From Ceriagrion tenellum (taxonomy: Eukaryota; Arthropoda; Insecta; Odonata; Coenagrionidae), in NCBI GenBank assembly GCA_963169105.1, contig OY720635.1, positions 133,753,872 through 133,817,871 on the forward strand: a stretch of DNA of 64,000 nucleotides, read 5' to 3'. The notes beneath the pieces are model-generated. The model saw only the letters and a list, made by a program, of their open reading frames with translations. It ran no database searches and was not told where the DNA came from. This document shows positions 43,118 to 54,684 of the stretch, in pieces (position 1 is the stretch's first letter; each line of letters starts with the position of its first letter). The position numbers and the translations under genes are program-made.

Positions 43118-43888
43118 GCTGAGGTCATTTCACGCCCTAAAATCAGACTTGAATTGTGATTCTGGATTATGGTTCAAATATGAGACCATCCTGTTAGTCT
43201 TACATTCTAGGCAGAAGATTTCTTAAGCCCTTATTTAGTGTTTTATAGGGTCTACATTCTATGAGGAATGGGAATACACATACAAAACATATGCGGCACG
43301 GCATTGAAGAAACTAGGTTTTGTTAAGCGTATCATAGAAAAGGTTCTCGGATGAAAAAGTGAAAGGGAGATGCTACTTCGCTCTGGTCAGGCCAGACCTC
43401 GTATACCCTGCGAGCATTTGGGACCCTGGTAAAATAGATTTAACCAAAAAAATTAATAAAATTCAAAGAAAATCTGCAGGCTTCGTTAAAAACTACTACG
43501 AGCGTACATATAGTGTCTCACAACTTTTAGAGGGATTAAGAGAGGAACCCCTAGAGTCTCAGAGGCTACGCGCTAGGCATAGATTGCTAGAGAAAGAGTC
43601 AGAACTGATATTTTTCAGAGCGGCACAGAGAATATTATCATGACTCCTTACTACATCTCTAGGTCTGACAGATGTGATAAAATAAGAAAGATACACTGCC
43701 AAAGAGGTGGGTACAAAAACTCGTCCTTTCCACGCACAATAAAAACTGAGCTCCACTAAATACACTCCTATAATACATGTCACCATTCACCTCCCAAAAG
43801 CTTACATATTTACACGGCTGGTGACCTAACACCCCCTGCCACACGCTCAAGCGGCGGCTCGCAGGATAGTAGGTAGATGTAGATGTTT
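43118..43888 (+). pseudogene. LINE family B copy carrying an upstream LINE remnant
   Basis: 43118-43335 repeats 32078-32289, and 43336-43640 repeats the LINE B coding part (GRCYFALVRPDLVYPASIWD, KINKIQRKSAGFVKNYYERT, LLEGLREEPLESQRL). A frameshift in a T-run near 43612 breaks it; the next frame continues ENIIMTPYYISRSD to KTELH and TAA at 43757-43759. The 3' UTR has GGCGGCTCGCAGGATAGTAG and a GATGTAGATG tail. The best-preserved family B 3' end in the window. Confidence 0.85.
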
Positions 43889-44849
43889 GAGAATCCCCTC
43901 GCCTCCTATCCCTTGTTCCTTCAAATTTCTCAGCCTCTTTCTTATCTACTCCAGGAACCCATTTTTCTCGACCACCACGCCCAAGTCTTCCTCTTTTTGC
44001 TACTTCATTTACTTAAAAGTAACTAGGTCCAGGTCCACTAGGTCCATCTGTCGGCAGACTTCATCATCTGTCGGCAGAGGTCATGTTTGGATGTTAGCAT
44101 AACGAAGTATAGAAGTAAGACCATGATAGACGGTTATAATTTGGCTTGAATTTTCGATGGCCACCAATATTTGTCTTTCCTTTTAAAGTTGCTAACTTTT
44201 GTCGGTGCCAAAAATGTTTCACGTAGGCCTATGCTAAGAGAGAGGCCCCTGAATATTTCCATCTCATGTTTTCTTCTACTCTGCAACGATGGGTAGAAAT
44301 TCGCCACGAAAAAAATCATATAACTAATTTCAGCGGAGGTTTATACGACCGAGATGATGCATTTCGCGGTACATCAAAATTTTCCAAATTTGGTAATGTT
44401 CAAGCGACGAGGTTGGGTTTAATATCTTCGACAGAAGCTTATCAAGTACGACCACGCCTCCTGTATTACAATGTTAACTAGAGATGACATTTTCTATCTT
44501 CCGCAAACCCCCACTGAAATACCCCTGGATTTATGGCTTATATAACTGGCACCATGACGTCATATATGGCTACGACTTTACATCTTTACATGCTCGTATT
44601 CTCGATCATATCTTTGCCCCCGTTCGCAAGACTACGTATTTGTCACTTGTGTATTTCGCACTGAATTTGAAGTTATCATGAAGAGTCTCCAAACCCCTCT
44701 TCTGAACACGCATCGAAAAAATATCGACCCTCGTACCAACGTATCGATGCATTTTCCGACCCTTAAGCTGTCTCCGGACATTACCCCATCCCGGTAGATG
44801 TCTCATCCTGCTCCCTCTACTAGTCCCTAAAATCCGCCCCCGCTCGCCG
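43889..44849. other. No gene identified
   Basis: Unassigned. Chance frames up to 94 codons on both strands. Confidence 0.5.
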
Positions 44850-45250
44850 ATTCTCCGTGTCAAATGAGGTAGAGAGATGGGGAGATTCACAGGCCATTTG
44901 CTCGAGGGCTCTTATCGTCCGCCGCCAAGAGACGAGGCCTGACCACCGCCGCCGCCGACGCCGCGAGAGTGGAATTTATTTTGCCGCTCTCTCTGCCGCA
45001 CCCAGGGGCGACAAATTGCATCAGGCGCAGCGGTTCGAGAGGGGGAGAGGTGGGAGTGGCGAAAGGCATGTGTGTGCGAGTGTGTGTGTGTCATCACGGG
45101 TGACTTGTCACTCTCTATATCTCTCCCTCCCTTTCTCCGAATCTCGTGAGATGAGAGTCAACATCCCCACACACGCCCCGAAATGAGCGCGCACTTTCTT
45201 ACGAGTCGCCACGACTCCCTTCTTGATCTTCCCTTCCCTTGTCCCATGTA
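44850..45250. other. GC/CpG-rich island
   Basis: Contains a (CCG)n-like CCGCCGCCGCCGAC tract and a (GT)n run at 45075-45092. Overlapping frames of 109 codons plus and 60 codons minus have no domain. It could mark a promoter. Confidence 0.4.
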
Positions 45251-45409
45251 AGAGCCTCATGATTCATTTGTTAGGTTTCCCCGGAAAAAATCTGAGGACG
45301 ACATGATGGCTCTCGAGTAGCAATTAGATTGTTTTGCGCACCCTCGTGGAGAGTGATGCAGCAATTCAGCCTGGTTTTTTTCCCCTGGGGTTGCCAACCC
45401 TTAGAGATT

Positions 45410-45910
45410 ATTGTACCAAGTAACTGACTTCTTACAGTGAGATGTATAATGCACTAGACCCCATTACCTTGAGTGAAAGGAGAATGAATTCTGATATTAT
45501 CTTTTTATATAAATTGCCAAATAACAGAATAAATTCAGCACAGCTGCTGGAAAGGATATCCTTTCATCTACCAAATACTAACACTCGCTGTAAGAGAACC
45601 TGTGTCCAAGAATATTATAGGACCGATTATTTATATAACAGCCCAATGGATAGAATCGTGAGGGTGGAAAATTCTTTGCCATCTGAAATTGATTTTTTCA
45701 ATATGAGTTTTAATAGAATAAAAAGTTAATCGAGGAATAATTAATGAAAATTTGTTGCATGACTTAAAGGTTTTGTACTGTATGTAATATGATATATATT
45801 GTATTTTTATTGTATGTTTTTCTAAACCACGCATCTTTTAATATTTTTATTTCTATTTTTTGCGTTTTATGATTAAAGGGTAACTGCTCGTACTATGTAT
45901 ACATGGTTTT
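45410..45910 (+). pseudogene. LINE C-terminal fragment (Jockey-like)
   Basis: A 95-codon frame at 45442-45729: LSERRMNSDIIFLYKLPNNR, NSAQLLERISFHLPN, then RVENSLPSEIDFF. This is the region RR..SD..FLYK..N..I....LL..I....P typical of the post-RT C-terminus. The frame is open to TAA; upstream coding is absent by truncation. Confidence 0.7.
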
Positions 45911-46154
45911 CTTATCCTGTGTGATAAATAATTAAAATAAATATAAGAGATGTTCGTACCGGTAGCAATATATTCGGAGATATTCCGGGATTCGATACTG
46001 AAAACATAATTTTGACAGATTTGAATGTCATTCCTCAATGAAGGAATGGGGGGGATATAAAATTGCAAACCGCAACTATAGTTGAATGTCTATCTCGAAA
46101 AAATGGTACCATAAGTTCAATTTAGAAATAAAGTCGTTTTTGCATTTAAAACTT

Positions 46155-46430
46155 GGTCTTCTCTCAAATTGGCGCCTCAGGTCGGGAGGTAAGGTATTAT
46201 GGAGAGGAATGCATTTGCATGGGGTGAAGGGCAGGAGTTCAGCGCCAGGATTAGCATGCTCTTAACAAAATAAAACACTGTAACCTAAGCTAATTTTCCC
46301 GTATTATGAAAGGTGCTCTGTACGCATAGATTGCTCCTCTCCTAGCCTATAAGTTGAAATAGAAACGTGAGATACTTCTGTCACATCTGGGACTTGAACC
46401 CGAAGTCTTTTGTAAAGTGGAATCCTTATC
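46155..46430 (-). mobile_element. Diverged tRNA-derived SINE
   Basis: On the minus strand: box-B-like GGGTTCAAGTCCCAGATGTG at about 46390-46409, then TTAAGAGCATGCTAATCCTG and GCGCTGAACTCCTG, resembling the body order of the 34.3-kb SINE (TAAAGAGCAGGCTAATGCCG). A separate or old subfamily. Confidence 0.5.
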
Positions 46431-46436
46431 TTTCTC

Positions 46437-46672
46437 AGTAATGAAGCTCAAATGATTTCGTACTGTCTACAAAATTTTATTTCCACCTCTTGCTACACGT
46501 GTTTTGACTGACTAGCAGTCAACATCAGGCAAGACTACATTTATGCCTGTCTTGCTGGCCTGCCTGGTTACAGTCTTGCCTGATGATGACTGCTAGTCAG
46601 TCGAAACACGTGTAGCAAGAGGTGGAAATAAAATTTTGTAGACGGGACGAAATCATTTGAGCTTCATTACTC
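46437..46672. repeat. Young foldback with near-complete hammerhead-like cores
   Basis: Two arms of about 100 bp at about 97% identity (AGTAATGAAGCTCAAATGAT, CTACAAAATTTTATTTCCAC, CTCTTGCTACACGTGTTT), loop about 30 bp. The right arm on the plus strand has CTGATGA, T, stem GACTG/CAGTC with loop CTAGT, then GAAAC. The left arm has the same inverted. Highest arm identity and best core of all foldbacks here. Confidence 0.85.
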
Positions 46673-47479
46673 ATTATGCTGTTCTACGACATCTCGCCTG
46701 AGAACGTGGAGCTTATCTTTCTCATTTGATAAGAGCTTTCTGATGGGTAAATGTGCCCACTTTCATCTTTGATTATCTTTGATGAATGCGAATACTTTAC
46801 AAGTCTCACTTATGCTTTCTCCGTCAGTACAAGGAGCGCATCTCGAAATTTCGAATCGAATGTAATTAAAATAATCGTGATCGAGAGATCTTTAGGAATC
46901 CAAAAGCCAAAAGAATCAGGTTCCGGTTTGGTGGTGTTCCTCCAATGTCGATTTGCTCATACTCCCATGTAATTTGAACATCGGCTCCTGTTTTTTCTTC
47001 CTCTGAGATTAGAAGGTAATTTTCCTTACAACTTAAGAATGGAACAGGTCTCTCGGCATTCAAATTTCGCAGCTTACAGTATCTGAAAATCTGTAAATCT
47101 TAGCAGAGGTATGAGAGATGCCCAGTAGGACCAATTTAATGATCTTCACCTTGAATTTGTAATGCGATTTGTTTGTATAAATTTGGGTGTCTCTTCTTTT
47201 TCCGTCATGATCGCCAGTTGACGGTCTTCACCCTCTGACCTTGTTCATGGGGCAGCTGTGAGTTTTTTTCACTTCATTTGACTAACCTATGTATTCCTTG
47301 TAATGTGAGGAGGGATTATAATTATGAAACTTTGATTGATGAATTGTACGACTATCGCTGAATTAAGTAATAAATAAGCATTTCATTTAAAAAATCCTCC
47401 TTTCATGCTACCTGCGAATGAAATAATAGAATTTATGGACCGTATAGTAAGGTAAGCTTCGTAACTCCCACAATTTAAT
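46673..47479. other. No gene seen
   Basis: Unassigned. No frame with a domain. Confidence 0.5.
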
Positions 47480-47700
47480 GTAGAATGTACCACTATGTAA
47501 CACAACGCGGGCCTCCATATTCTTTTCCCACCGCGTGGGAGAAATAACAATTAAACACCCACCATGTTTAACTTTTCGCGGTGAAACAATAGGGAAACGG
47601 AGGGCAGAGCCAAAGCCGACAATGATGAATTGGGGAAGGGGACGAATAGAAAAGCACGAGCGGGGGATTGACAGCAGAGTTCTTGAAGGGAACGGACGTG
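47480..47700 (-). repeat. Dispersed repeat, copy 2 (partner 12690-12865)
   Basis: Minus-strand match to 12690-12865 (see there). The GC-rich part to about 47720 may belong to it. Frames on both strands here lack domains. Confidence 0.5.
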
Positions 47701-48425
47701 CGGTGGGGGTTCTGTGCCATATTCCGGAGGAAGCGGACATTCAGCCGCGATACTGGGGCCAGAGAGAGAGAGACCCTGATACAGGACTACCATTCGTGCA
47801 GATGCTGTGATCACATTACGCCAGGACTACGGGTTCCGGAGGCTGTAAAGCTAGAGTGACACCAGCCACGTATCAACCTGTATTGTCAACAAGAGCGTAA
47901 ATATGGACTTTAATTCTGTATTTTAAATAAGCCATACAAACCCAGTTGGGTACAACCCGGATTAGAGGTTGATGCTAGTTTTGTTTTATTTACATTGGAG
48001 TAATGAATGTTTAAAGAAGATATATGGCTTAATTCAAAGAAGTTGATTATCATAAAATGTTTAAAGATAAGTAAATCATTTGAAGTAACTGTGTGAGGTG
48101 CAGAATATTGCAATTGTCTGGGTCATGACCTTAAGTTAAAGGTAAAGATATTATATACTTTGTTTTTGTGTGTCTTGATTCAATGATATGATTTTGTCTG
48201 ATCAATTAAATTGCTAGTTATCACGTATCGCATGTTGTTTTGTGTTTCTCATGTTATCTACCGCAGAGAAGGCTGGGGCAATTGAAAAGGGTAGGAGACC
48301 GTGGTTAATTTTTCTCACATTTATTTTCCATTTTTGATACTCACCACGTGGGCATTTTGAGTTAACGATAATAGAGATTGTTTCCATTTCTGACCCACAA
48401 CGTGGGGCTGTCGGGTTGCATTGTT
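47701..48425. other. No gene seen
   Basis: Short (GA)n run at 47761. Otherwise unassigned. Confidence 0.5.
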
Positions 48426-48540
48426 AATATTTTACAACTAGTTTCGCAAGTTACGCCATCTTCAGACTGATTACAGTGAAATCGATTTAGTTCCAGTCGA
48501 GGGCGTCACTGCCGAAACTAGTCGTACATTCTAAAAAAAT
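48426..48540. repeat. Short foldback with hammerhead-like core
   Basis: The left arm (CTAGTTTCGCAAGTTACGCC and ATCTTCAGA) and right arm (GGGCGTCACTGCCGAAACTAG) are inverted relatives. On the minus strand the left arm reads CTGAAGA, T, GGCG...TTGC, GAAAC. The right arm has stem GGC/GCC then GAAAC. Arms about 45 bp, diverged. Confidence 0.65.
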
Positions 48541-48984
48541 TTGTGACCGTCACAAAGTTTGACTTCTTACAATGTCGACCTTCCACCGAGTGAAACCTTC
48601 AACTTTTGAATGTCTTGACAGTATACATAAACTTACATGTCAACATTTGCGTTAATATTTATTCAAACCTTTTTGTAAACAATCATGTTCCTACATTTTC
48701 ATGGGAATATAAATTGGAATTGACGTAACAACTTAGTTACATCATGGAAATGCACATTACTAAAGTAATAATAACATCAATTCTATAGCTCTACTCTCTT
48801 GAATGAGAGAATTTACGACTCAATCTTTGAGCAAAATCCACCGAACCGTTAAATTATTCATGAATGGCTGAGTGAAGATCTTTGGAAATGCACTTCGACC
48901 TCACGTATGCTCCAAGGCTCTCCCGTGTACCTAAAGTGGAGGTAACATCCACTCGCCCCCACTCGCAGGAAAATATATGCAATC
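48541..48984. other. 35-bp repeat, otherwise unassigned
   Basis: 48587-48621 is identical to 51032-51066 (begins CGAGTGAAACC, ends GTCTTGACAG). Nothing else seen. Confidence 0.6.
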
Positions 48985-49590
48985 TCAAGGAATTCACCAT
49001 TGGTATCTCATAGATATCTCTAATTTATTTGATCTTTTTCTAACTAGCTGTAAATATATGAATGTAGTAACAAGACAAGACCCCTTTATTTTTAGGATGC
49101 CCCCCAGTTCCGGACATCCACATTTCAAAAACCTTCACAGTTGTTACATCAATGTTGTGCAATTACTCGCCGAAAAAAAGTGAAAGACAGTGCATCGCTG
49201 GAAATATTTAAGAGAAAACTTTTCACACATTTACTTTCCAGTGATTCATGATCAGTGATCATTTTATTCATTTATTCGCTTGTTTATATATCTTTGCTGG
49301 TCTTTCTCGAGTCAGAAGATGCAATTTAGTTTTTTCATATTATTTGTTGTGTGATTACGTTGTTAATTTTATATGTCTCACATCAGAAAGGAGCAATTCA
49401 GCCATTTCATTATGCAACTGCCCAAATACGTAATCAGCAACATTCTCATGAGTTTTTAAAATTATTTTTCTTAACAATTTTTCCGTTCCTGATTAAGTGA
49501 CTACTGTATATTTCGTATTCCTTTTCTTACTGTTGTCGTTCTATATAGTGTAAAAACCTTTGTCTAATAGGAGTACAACACCTAGAATAT
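48985..49590 (+). pseudogene. LINE family D C-terminus
   Basis: In shifted frames: NLFDLFLTSCKYMN, a DPFIFRMP block, then VKDSASLEIFKRKLFTHLLS, which matches the minus-strand copy at 61104-61230 (VKDSASLVIFRRKIITHLLS). The stop follows SSDS. The LWN-LP segment is damaged. Confidence 0.65.
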
Positions 49591-49624
49591 TAATTAAATT
49601 ATTTTTTTGTTACTTCTTAAATTT

Positions 49625-50790
49625 CCCCCTCCGAGTCCCCGGCAAACATCGGGTTTCGTTGCCGTCATAATGGCCGAGAACTTGAGAGGGGCGGTGCAGA
49701 GATCGTAGCCACTTCCGAAACCCATCGGATCAGTGGCTTACGCTGCGTTCGGGTCGTGCGTACGAAGCAGACGGAGCGACCCCAAGAGGTCGGCCTTCTG
49801 CATGCGGACTGCAAGTGATTCCGCCTGTGCCACGCAAGCAGGAATACACTTGATGCTCCGTATCAGCGAGCCCTTGATTCCTCCGAGCACACCTATAACT
49901 AGAACGACTAACTTTTACAGAGTGTCCCGGGTACATCTGCATAAGATCGAACAGCAGGTCTTGATATTTCGTCCGTTTTTCCGCCTCTTTCGAGTCCAAG
50001 TTCGTATCGGCCGGAGCCGAAAACTCAATTACGAACATGGAACGAGATTGGCGGTCGAGGAGAACGATGTCAGGCTTGTTCGCCTCCAACTACCTGGTGG
50101 TGGGGAATGAGTAATTCCACCAGATTTTTATTTTGTCGTTCTCCACGACGGACTCAATATCTCCAGGGGCATAGGGCAGCACATGGACTTCGTCGATGCC
50201 GTAATGATGTCGAAGGTGGAAATACAACACCCGCAGAGCTGCGTTGTGCCGAGCTAAATACGCTGACTGCGCGTAATAACTGCAGCCGGAGAGAAGGTGA
50301 CTCAAAGTATCCGGCTTGGCTCGGCACGCTCTGCATCTCGTGTCCGCCACCTCCGCCTTGAATATCATTCGGCGGTACACGAGTAGGTTGATAACACCAT
50401 CCTGGCACGCTAGAAAGAAACCCTCTGTTTCGGACCTGAGACCCGCGGAACGAAGGAAGGCAAACGTCAGCTCCTTCGATAGCCCATGTTTTTCCATTAT
50501 TTGGAAGAAACATCCATGCATGGGCTTATCGGTATGTGTCTTGAGCAAGGTCTTCTGCTCAGCCTTTTTGACCTCGAGCTTCAAGACGTCTGCCCTCAGT
50601 GACACGATTGACGTGCCACTGTCGTTACCGTCGGATGACAAGTCAAAGTCCAGACCGGTTTCGTCCGCTGCCCTCTTCGCCGCCTGGAAGGGGAACGCCC
50701 ACATCCCGGCACCTTCGTGCTCCCTTACGAGAGTGAGCAGGGGGTCCGTGCTGTTGAACACACGGCAAACTGTACCCAAGACCACTCTAT
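49625..50790 (-). pseudogene. Non-LTR retrotransposon C-terminus with restriction-like endonuclease
   Basis: Minus strand. First frame (50785 to 50090): a region ending CRACRAKPDTLSHLLSGC (zinc-knuckle-like C-x2-C...H...C), LARHNAALRVLYFHL and PYAPGDIESVVEND, then WWNYSFPTT. After a frameshift at about 50088: NKPDIVLLDRQSRSMFVIEF (PD...D/E-x-K-like catalytic stretch) and SKEAEKRTKYQDLLFDLMQM. After another shift near 49921: LVVLVIGVLGGIKGSL and a final LLRTHDPNAA before TAA near 49745. A C-terminal zinc knuckle plus PD-(D/E)XK endonuclease is the layout of R2/CRE/NeSL-type elements. RT is lost by 5' truncation at about 50790. Two frameshifts make it dead. Confidence 0.8.
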
Positions 50791-52132
50791 TATGGAGATT
50801 AATTAAATTAATAAATTGAGGTATTAAATTGGAGGTTAATTAAATTTACTATTCTTATCATTATTATAGTAATTAAATCTGAAAGCAATATTGCATAGTG
50901 AACATAGAGAAGAGCTGCATGCAGGTTCAATTCCTACATAAAAAATGCAATAACACTGGACAATGGCATTAAACTTTGCTTTCGTTATGCCTAAAGCTTC
51001 TAGGGACTCATGATAGTTGCCTTCAACTATTCGAGTGAAACCTTCAACTTTTGAATGTCTTGACAGGACACACACATAGTCATATATTGGCTATAATAAA
51101 AAGAGTGAGTAAATTGTGGTTTGCAATTACAATTTCCAATCATTTTCCATTTGCGATTATGTTCATGATCACCAATTAATAAAGTCGGATCCACGCTCAC
51201 ACAAATACTGGAATTGGAAAGGACTTCTCAGTAGTTCACGGCATGTAATTGCATCCTCCCTCGTTATCTGGTGCTAATTAGCTTTCACTCCTCTGTTCAT
51301 TTCGGTGGCCGCGAGCGCCCTGTTGAGTGGGATATGGTGTATTTCCCCTCTCCTCGTTAGCGTGGAATATCGCACAACATTGTCAAGCTTTGCGGAAAGT
51401 ATAAACTTTCCGGCCCTTCAGTTGGCGTGTCGCTTCATTGTTTCCTTCTGATGAAAAATGATGAAATCCTTTGGACGCGATCCGTAGTTACGCTCTTCTC
51501 CGAACTGGCGTGTTTGGCTACGCGTTGTGACGCCTATCTGATTTTGGTAGAGCAGGGCCGGCCGGAACAGAAGAGACGTCCGGTGCTAAGCTGATTTACG
51601 AGACCTTGATGCAAAATTTGAGCAACGAATTGATAAGTCCTTACATTAAAAAAAAACCATTGCGAAGATTGGAATAGAAAGGATTATATGAAAATGTCAA
51701 ATGATTGAATTGTTTTGATAAAATAAATATTTCAAACACAAATGAAACCTTAGTAAATTTATTAAGAGAATGATTGCCTCACGTACTCAAAGATACCATT
51801 TGGTTTGGGGCTAATTAAATAAAGCAATCTAATGTGATTTGTGTTCCATTTTGTTAGATGCTTACTGGAAAATTCGGTCATGTAATCAACAATTTATTTT
51901 TTATTAGATAAAATGGCCAAGGTGGTTAATTGTTCTTGACTTATCTTAGATCTAATGCAAATTTTTATTATTCTTAATCTTGAGGAAAATCTTTCTAAGG
52001 ATGTGACAGAGAAGTTAGAATAGTTTTCATTACAGTACCAATATTTAAATGCAAATAAGTACACACAACCATAAAGGCACTCAAAGGTGGTAGGCACAGT
52101 CACAAAGTTTCACTCGTAAATACATATTTGTA
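50791..52132. other. 35-bp repeat copy, otherwise no gene
   Basis: 51032-51066 repeats 48587-48621. The 51240-51600 stretch is moderately GC-rich. Nothing codes. Confidence 0.5.
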
Positions 52133-52310
52133 CCTCTTCCCCTGTGGATTTTTGTGACCTTTACGGGACCGGATGTTCTCGACTGCCGGACATACAATGT
52201 AACAATCAGTCGCTACTGAGCGCTTGGCGCCACTGCCCACGAGGAAAGATCGTACTATGAACACAGAGAGGTGTCCACTCTATCTGACAGATTTTAAGCT
52301 ATCCGGGACT
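52133..52310 (+). repeat. Dispersed repeat, copy 2
   Basis: Partner of 21928-22106, about 90% identical, same limits. Confidence 0.8.
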
Positions 52311-52434
52311 AGCCACGGAGTTTCACTTTTACGGAACCACCCGCAATGCACAAATGTGCGAAATTCCACGGAGAAAAAATCATCCGCCCGGTCATCCCGG
52401 TCAAGGCGGACATATTTGTACACCTAACTCAGCT

Positions 52435-52942
52435 TCAATAGTTTCCTCCATACAGACCTATCCTTGCGAACCTCTTTTTGCCTCATTTACCCCTTTTTCA
52501 CTGCTTCACACACGCCATCCTGTTTTTAAGACTCCTAATATTCCTCCTCCTAAGAATTTCCTTAACCATGTTCAACCACAGCTTTCTCGGCCTACCTCTC
52601 CCTCTCGCACCATTCATTTCACTCATATATCTGTTTCGTTATTCGACTCTCATCCATTCTCTCAACATGACCAAACCAACGAAGCACACTCCTTCAATAC
52701 ACGTCCATTACGTGAGCATTTAACCCACATTCATTCACGACCCACTCATTCTTGACCCTACCCATCCTACTTTTACCGCAAACACTCCTCAGATAACTCA
52801 TACCCACGGCGTTTAGTCTACTCTTATGTCTATCCAGACGTACCCATTTTTCACTACCATACAACAAAGTGGGGAGAGGTACACTTTTGTACACGGCGAT
52901 TTTCGCTTCATTAGACATGCACTTTTCCCTCCACGGACACAA
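52435..52942 (-). pseudogene. LINE C-terminal fragment
   Basis: An 82-codon frame at 52694-52942: MSNEAKIAVYKSVPLPTLLY, GSEKWVRLDRHKSRLNAV, SYLRSVCGKSRMGRVKNEW. It continues in a broken form as VLRWFGHVERMDESRITK and a VWRKLL end. This is the PTLLYGSE-W...LR...G..R.DR..N region of a LINE protein. The family also left the remnant at 6430-6725. Confidence 0.75.
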
Positions 52943-52944
52943 TA

Positions 52945-52999
52945 TTACATCTACGTCATACCCTGCAAGTCATCCAAAGGGTGTGTGGCAGGGGGCTCA
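52945..52999 (-). mobile_element. LINE family A/B 3' tip
   Basis: About 55 bp: the minus strand reads CCCCTGCCACACACCCTTTG, then GACTTGCAGGGTATGACG and TAGATGTAA. The extreme 3' end of a GATGTA-tailed LINE, possibly a very short 5'-truncated insertion directly beside the preceding LINE. Confidence 0.65.
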
Positions 53000-53420
53000 T
53001 TACTATTACATGGATTGCAATAAATGTTTTTAAAATTGCAAATAAGTAATTAAAATAATATTGCTCCCCTTGCAATATTGTGCTCGTGGATGGAAAACTT
53101 CGACAAAAGATTTTAATTTTAATGCATAATAAACGCAATCAATATCGCTTCACGGGGTCGTATTTAACTTTTATCAACATTTAGTAGTGATAGATGTGGA
53201 ACGGATTAGTAAAACTCGAAGTTTCATTTCTGCAGACAACAAAGACGGCTTCTACCGCCGTATGGACCAAATTTAGAAAGCTATTGTACCCACTATCCTC
53301 AAAATTATGACTATACCAGCTCTTTCGAAAGTTTTTGAATTGTTCCTTCTTTTTAAATTCCCCATTAATAGGACACATTTTTACTTTTATGCACAATACT
53401 CGCTCCTCATCTCGCCTCTC
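53000..53420. other. No gene seen
   Basis: Unassigned. Confidence 0.5.
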
Positions 53421-54256
53421 TTAACCCAGCGGCGGGCGCGCTATTTTCTGGCACACGACTGGGCGCGCCGTTTACAAAGTAAACATATCAGTTTGGATTT
53501 TAAATAACACATATTATTCAAGCATATATTGATTAAGTGATGAAGTTTTTAATATTATATTCTTAAGAGGGTTTGAAAAATGAAATTACCCTCCTCTGTA
53601 TCGTTTACACAAACCACAAATCCATTAAATTTGTTCATCACTTTCAATGAACATAAATTACATGTTATCACACTCCTCGATGATTTTTACAAATGCTATT
53701 GGAACAAACGGAGCAATTAATGGCCGTTGCAGCATTTGTACTAGCAACTCACATTCTCATTTTTCGTCAGTATATGTTATGTAGTCTTCCAATTTTTTGT
53801 GTATTTGGTCATAACTATTTCGAATCTACGAATAAGAATGGAACAAGAAATATTCAAACGCCAAAAGTGTAATATTTACCAGATGAGAGTGTAAAGTAAT
53901 TGCATTGACATATTCATAATGATTGACAATTCAATTCATCTAAATTAACTGCAAAAACATCCAAAAAACATGGGCTTGTTTCAATGATATTTATTTAACT
54001 TGGCAACCTTCGCCATGTCCACGAGCAGGCGCGCTGTTTACTTTGTTCTCATCGCGTGAACTGTCTCCAACAAACGCTCCTTTGCCACAGAGACGTGACC
54101 AGATATTTCACTCAAAATTTCTTACAATGATAGCCAAAAGACTACTAAAGGAAAAAATGATGGGTCCTGATTATTGCATAACGTTTTATGTATTTTTCCT
54201 GACCAGAAATCCAAAACCGTTTACTTTGTAAACGGGCGCGCCCGCCGGAAGGTTAA
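53421..54256. mobile_element. Non-autonomous TTAA (piggyBac-type) element
   Basis: Element 53425-54252 (828 bp) between TTAA at 53421-53424 and TTAA at 54253-54256. Ends: CCCAGCGGCGGGCGCGC and, inverted, CCTTCCGGCGGGCGCGC. A subterminal GGCGCGCCGTTTACAAAG motif continuing into GTAAAC (53464-53485) recurs inverted at 54219-54241 and in part at 54028-54041. The interior is AT-rich and without a transposase frame. The TTAA site points to the piggyBac superfamily. The TIRs do not match the best-known CCCTAGAA end, so the family is new to me. Confidence 0.7.
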
Positions 54257-54684
54257 GTTCCCCAATTTCTCTGCTTCTCATGATGTCGATCAAAATCCCT
54301 AATTCTCTTCCACGGTTCCTCGGCGTTCTCAAATCATGTCTTCTTCTTCAACATGTCCCACCTATCAGCACGTCCTTCATCCGTCTTCTCTGTTTTCTTC
54401 CCCATTCGCCTCCTTTCCTTTCTCGCCTCACCCGAAACTCCCTCCTTCATCTTATAAGCTCACGCTCTTACTTTCGTGCGACATAATGTGATGATATAAT
54501 TAAGCTGCTTGCTTTGATTAATATAATAATATTATCAGCCCTTGCTGTCCTACTAGCCGTGGAGGTGAGAGAATCTGGAGAAGAAGACGAGGATGACTAA
54601 TGAATTACTAAATTCAAGGCGTGTACTGCTCATGTGCAGTGAGCCTTGGAGATGAGAGTTTTGGCTGGCTGAATTTGAATCTAA
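54257..54684. other. No gene seen
   Basis: Unassigned C/T-rich then AT-rich sequence. Confidence 0.5.

Noticed and set aside
49733..50819. Plus-strand frames of 125 and 167 codons
   Set aside because: Antisense of the restriction-endonuclease LINE, whose minus-strand motifs are clear.
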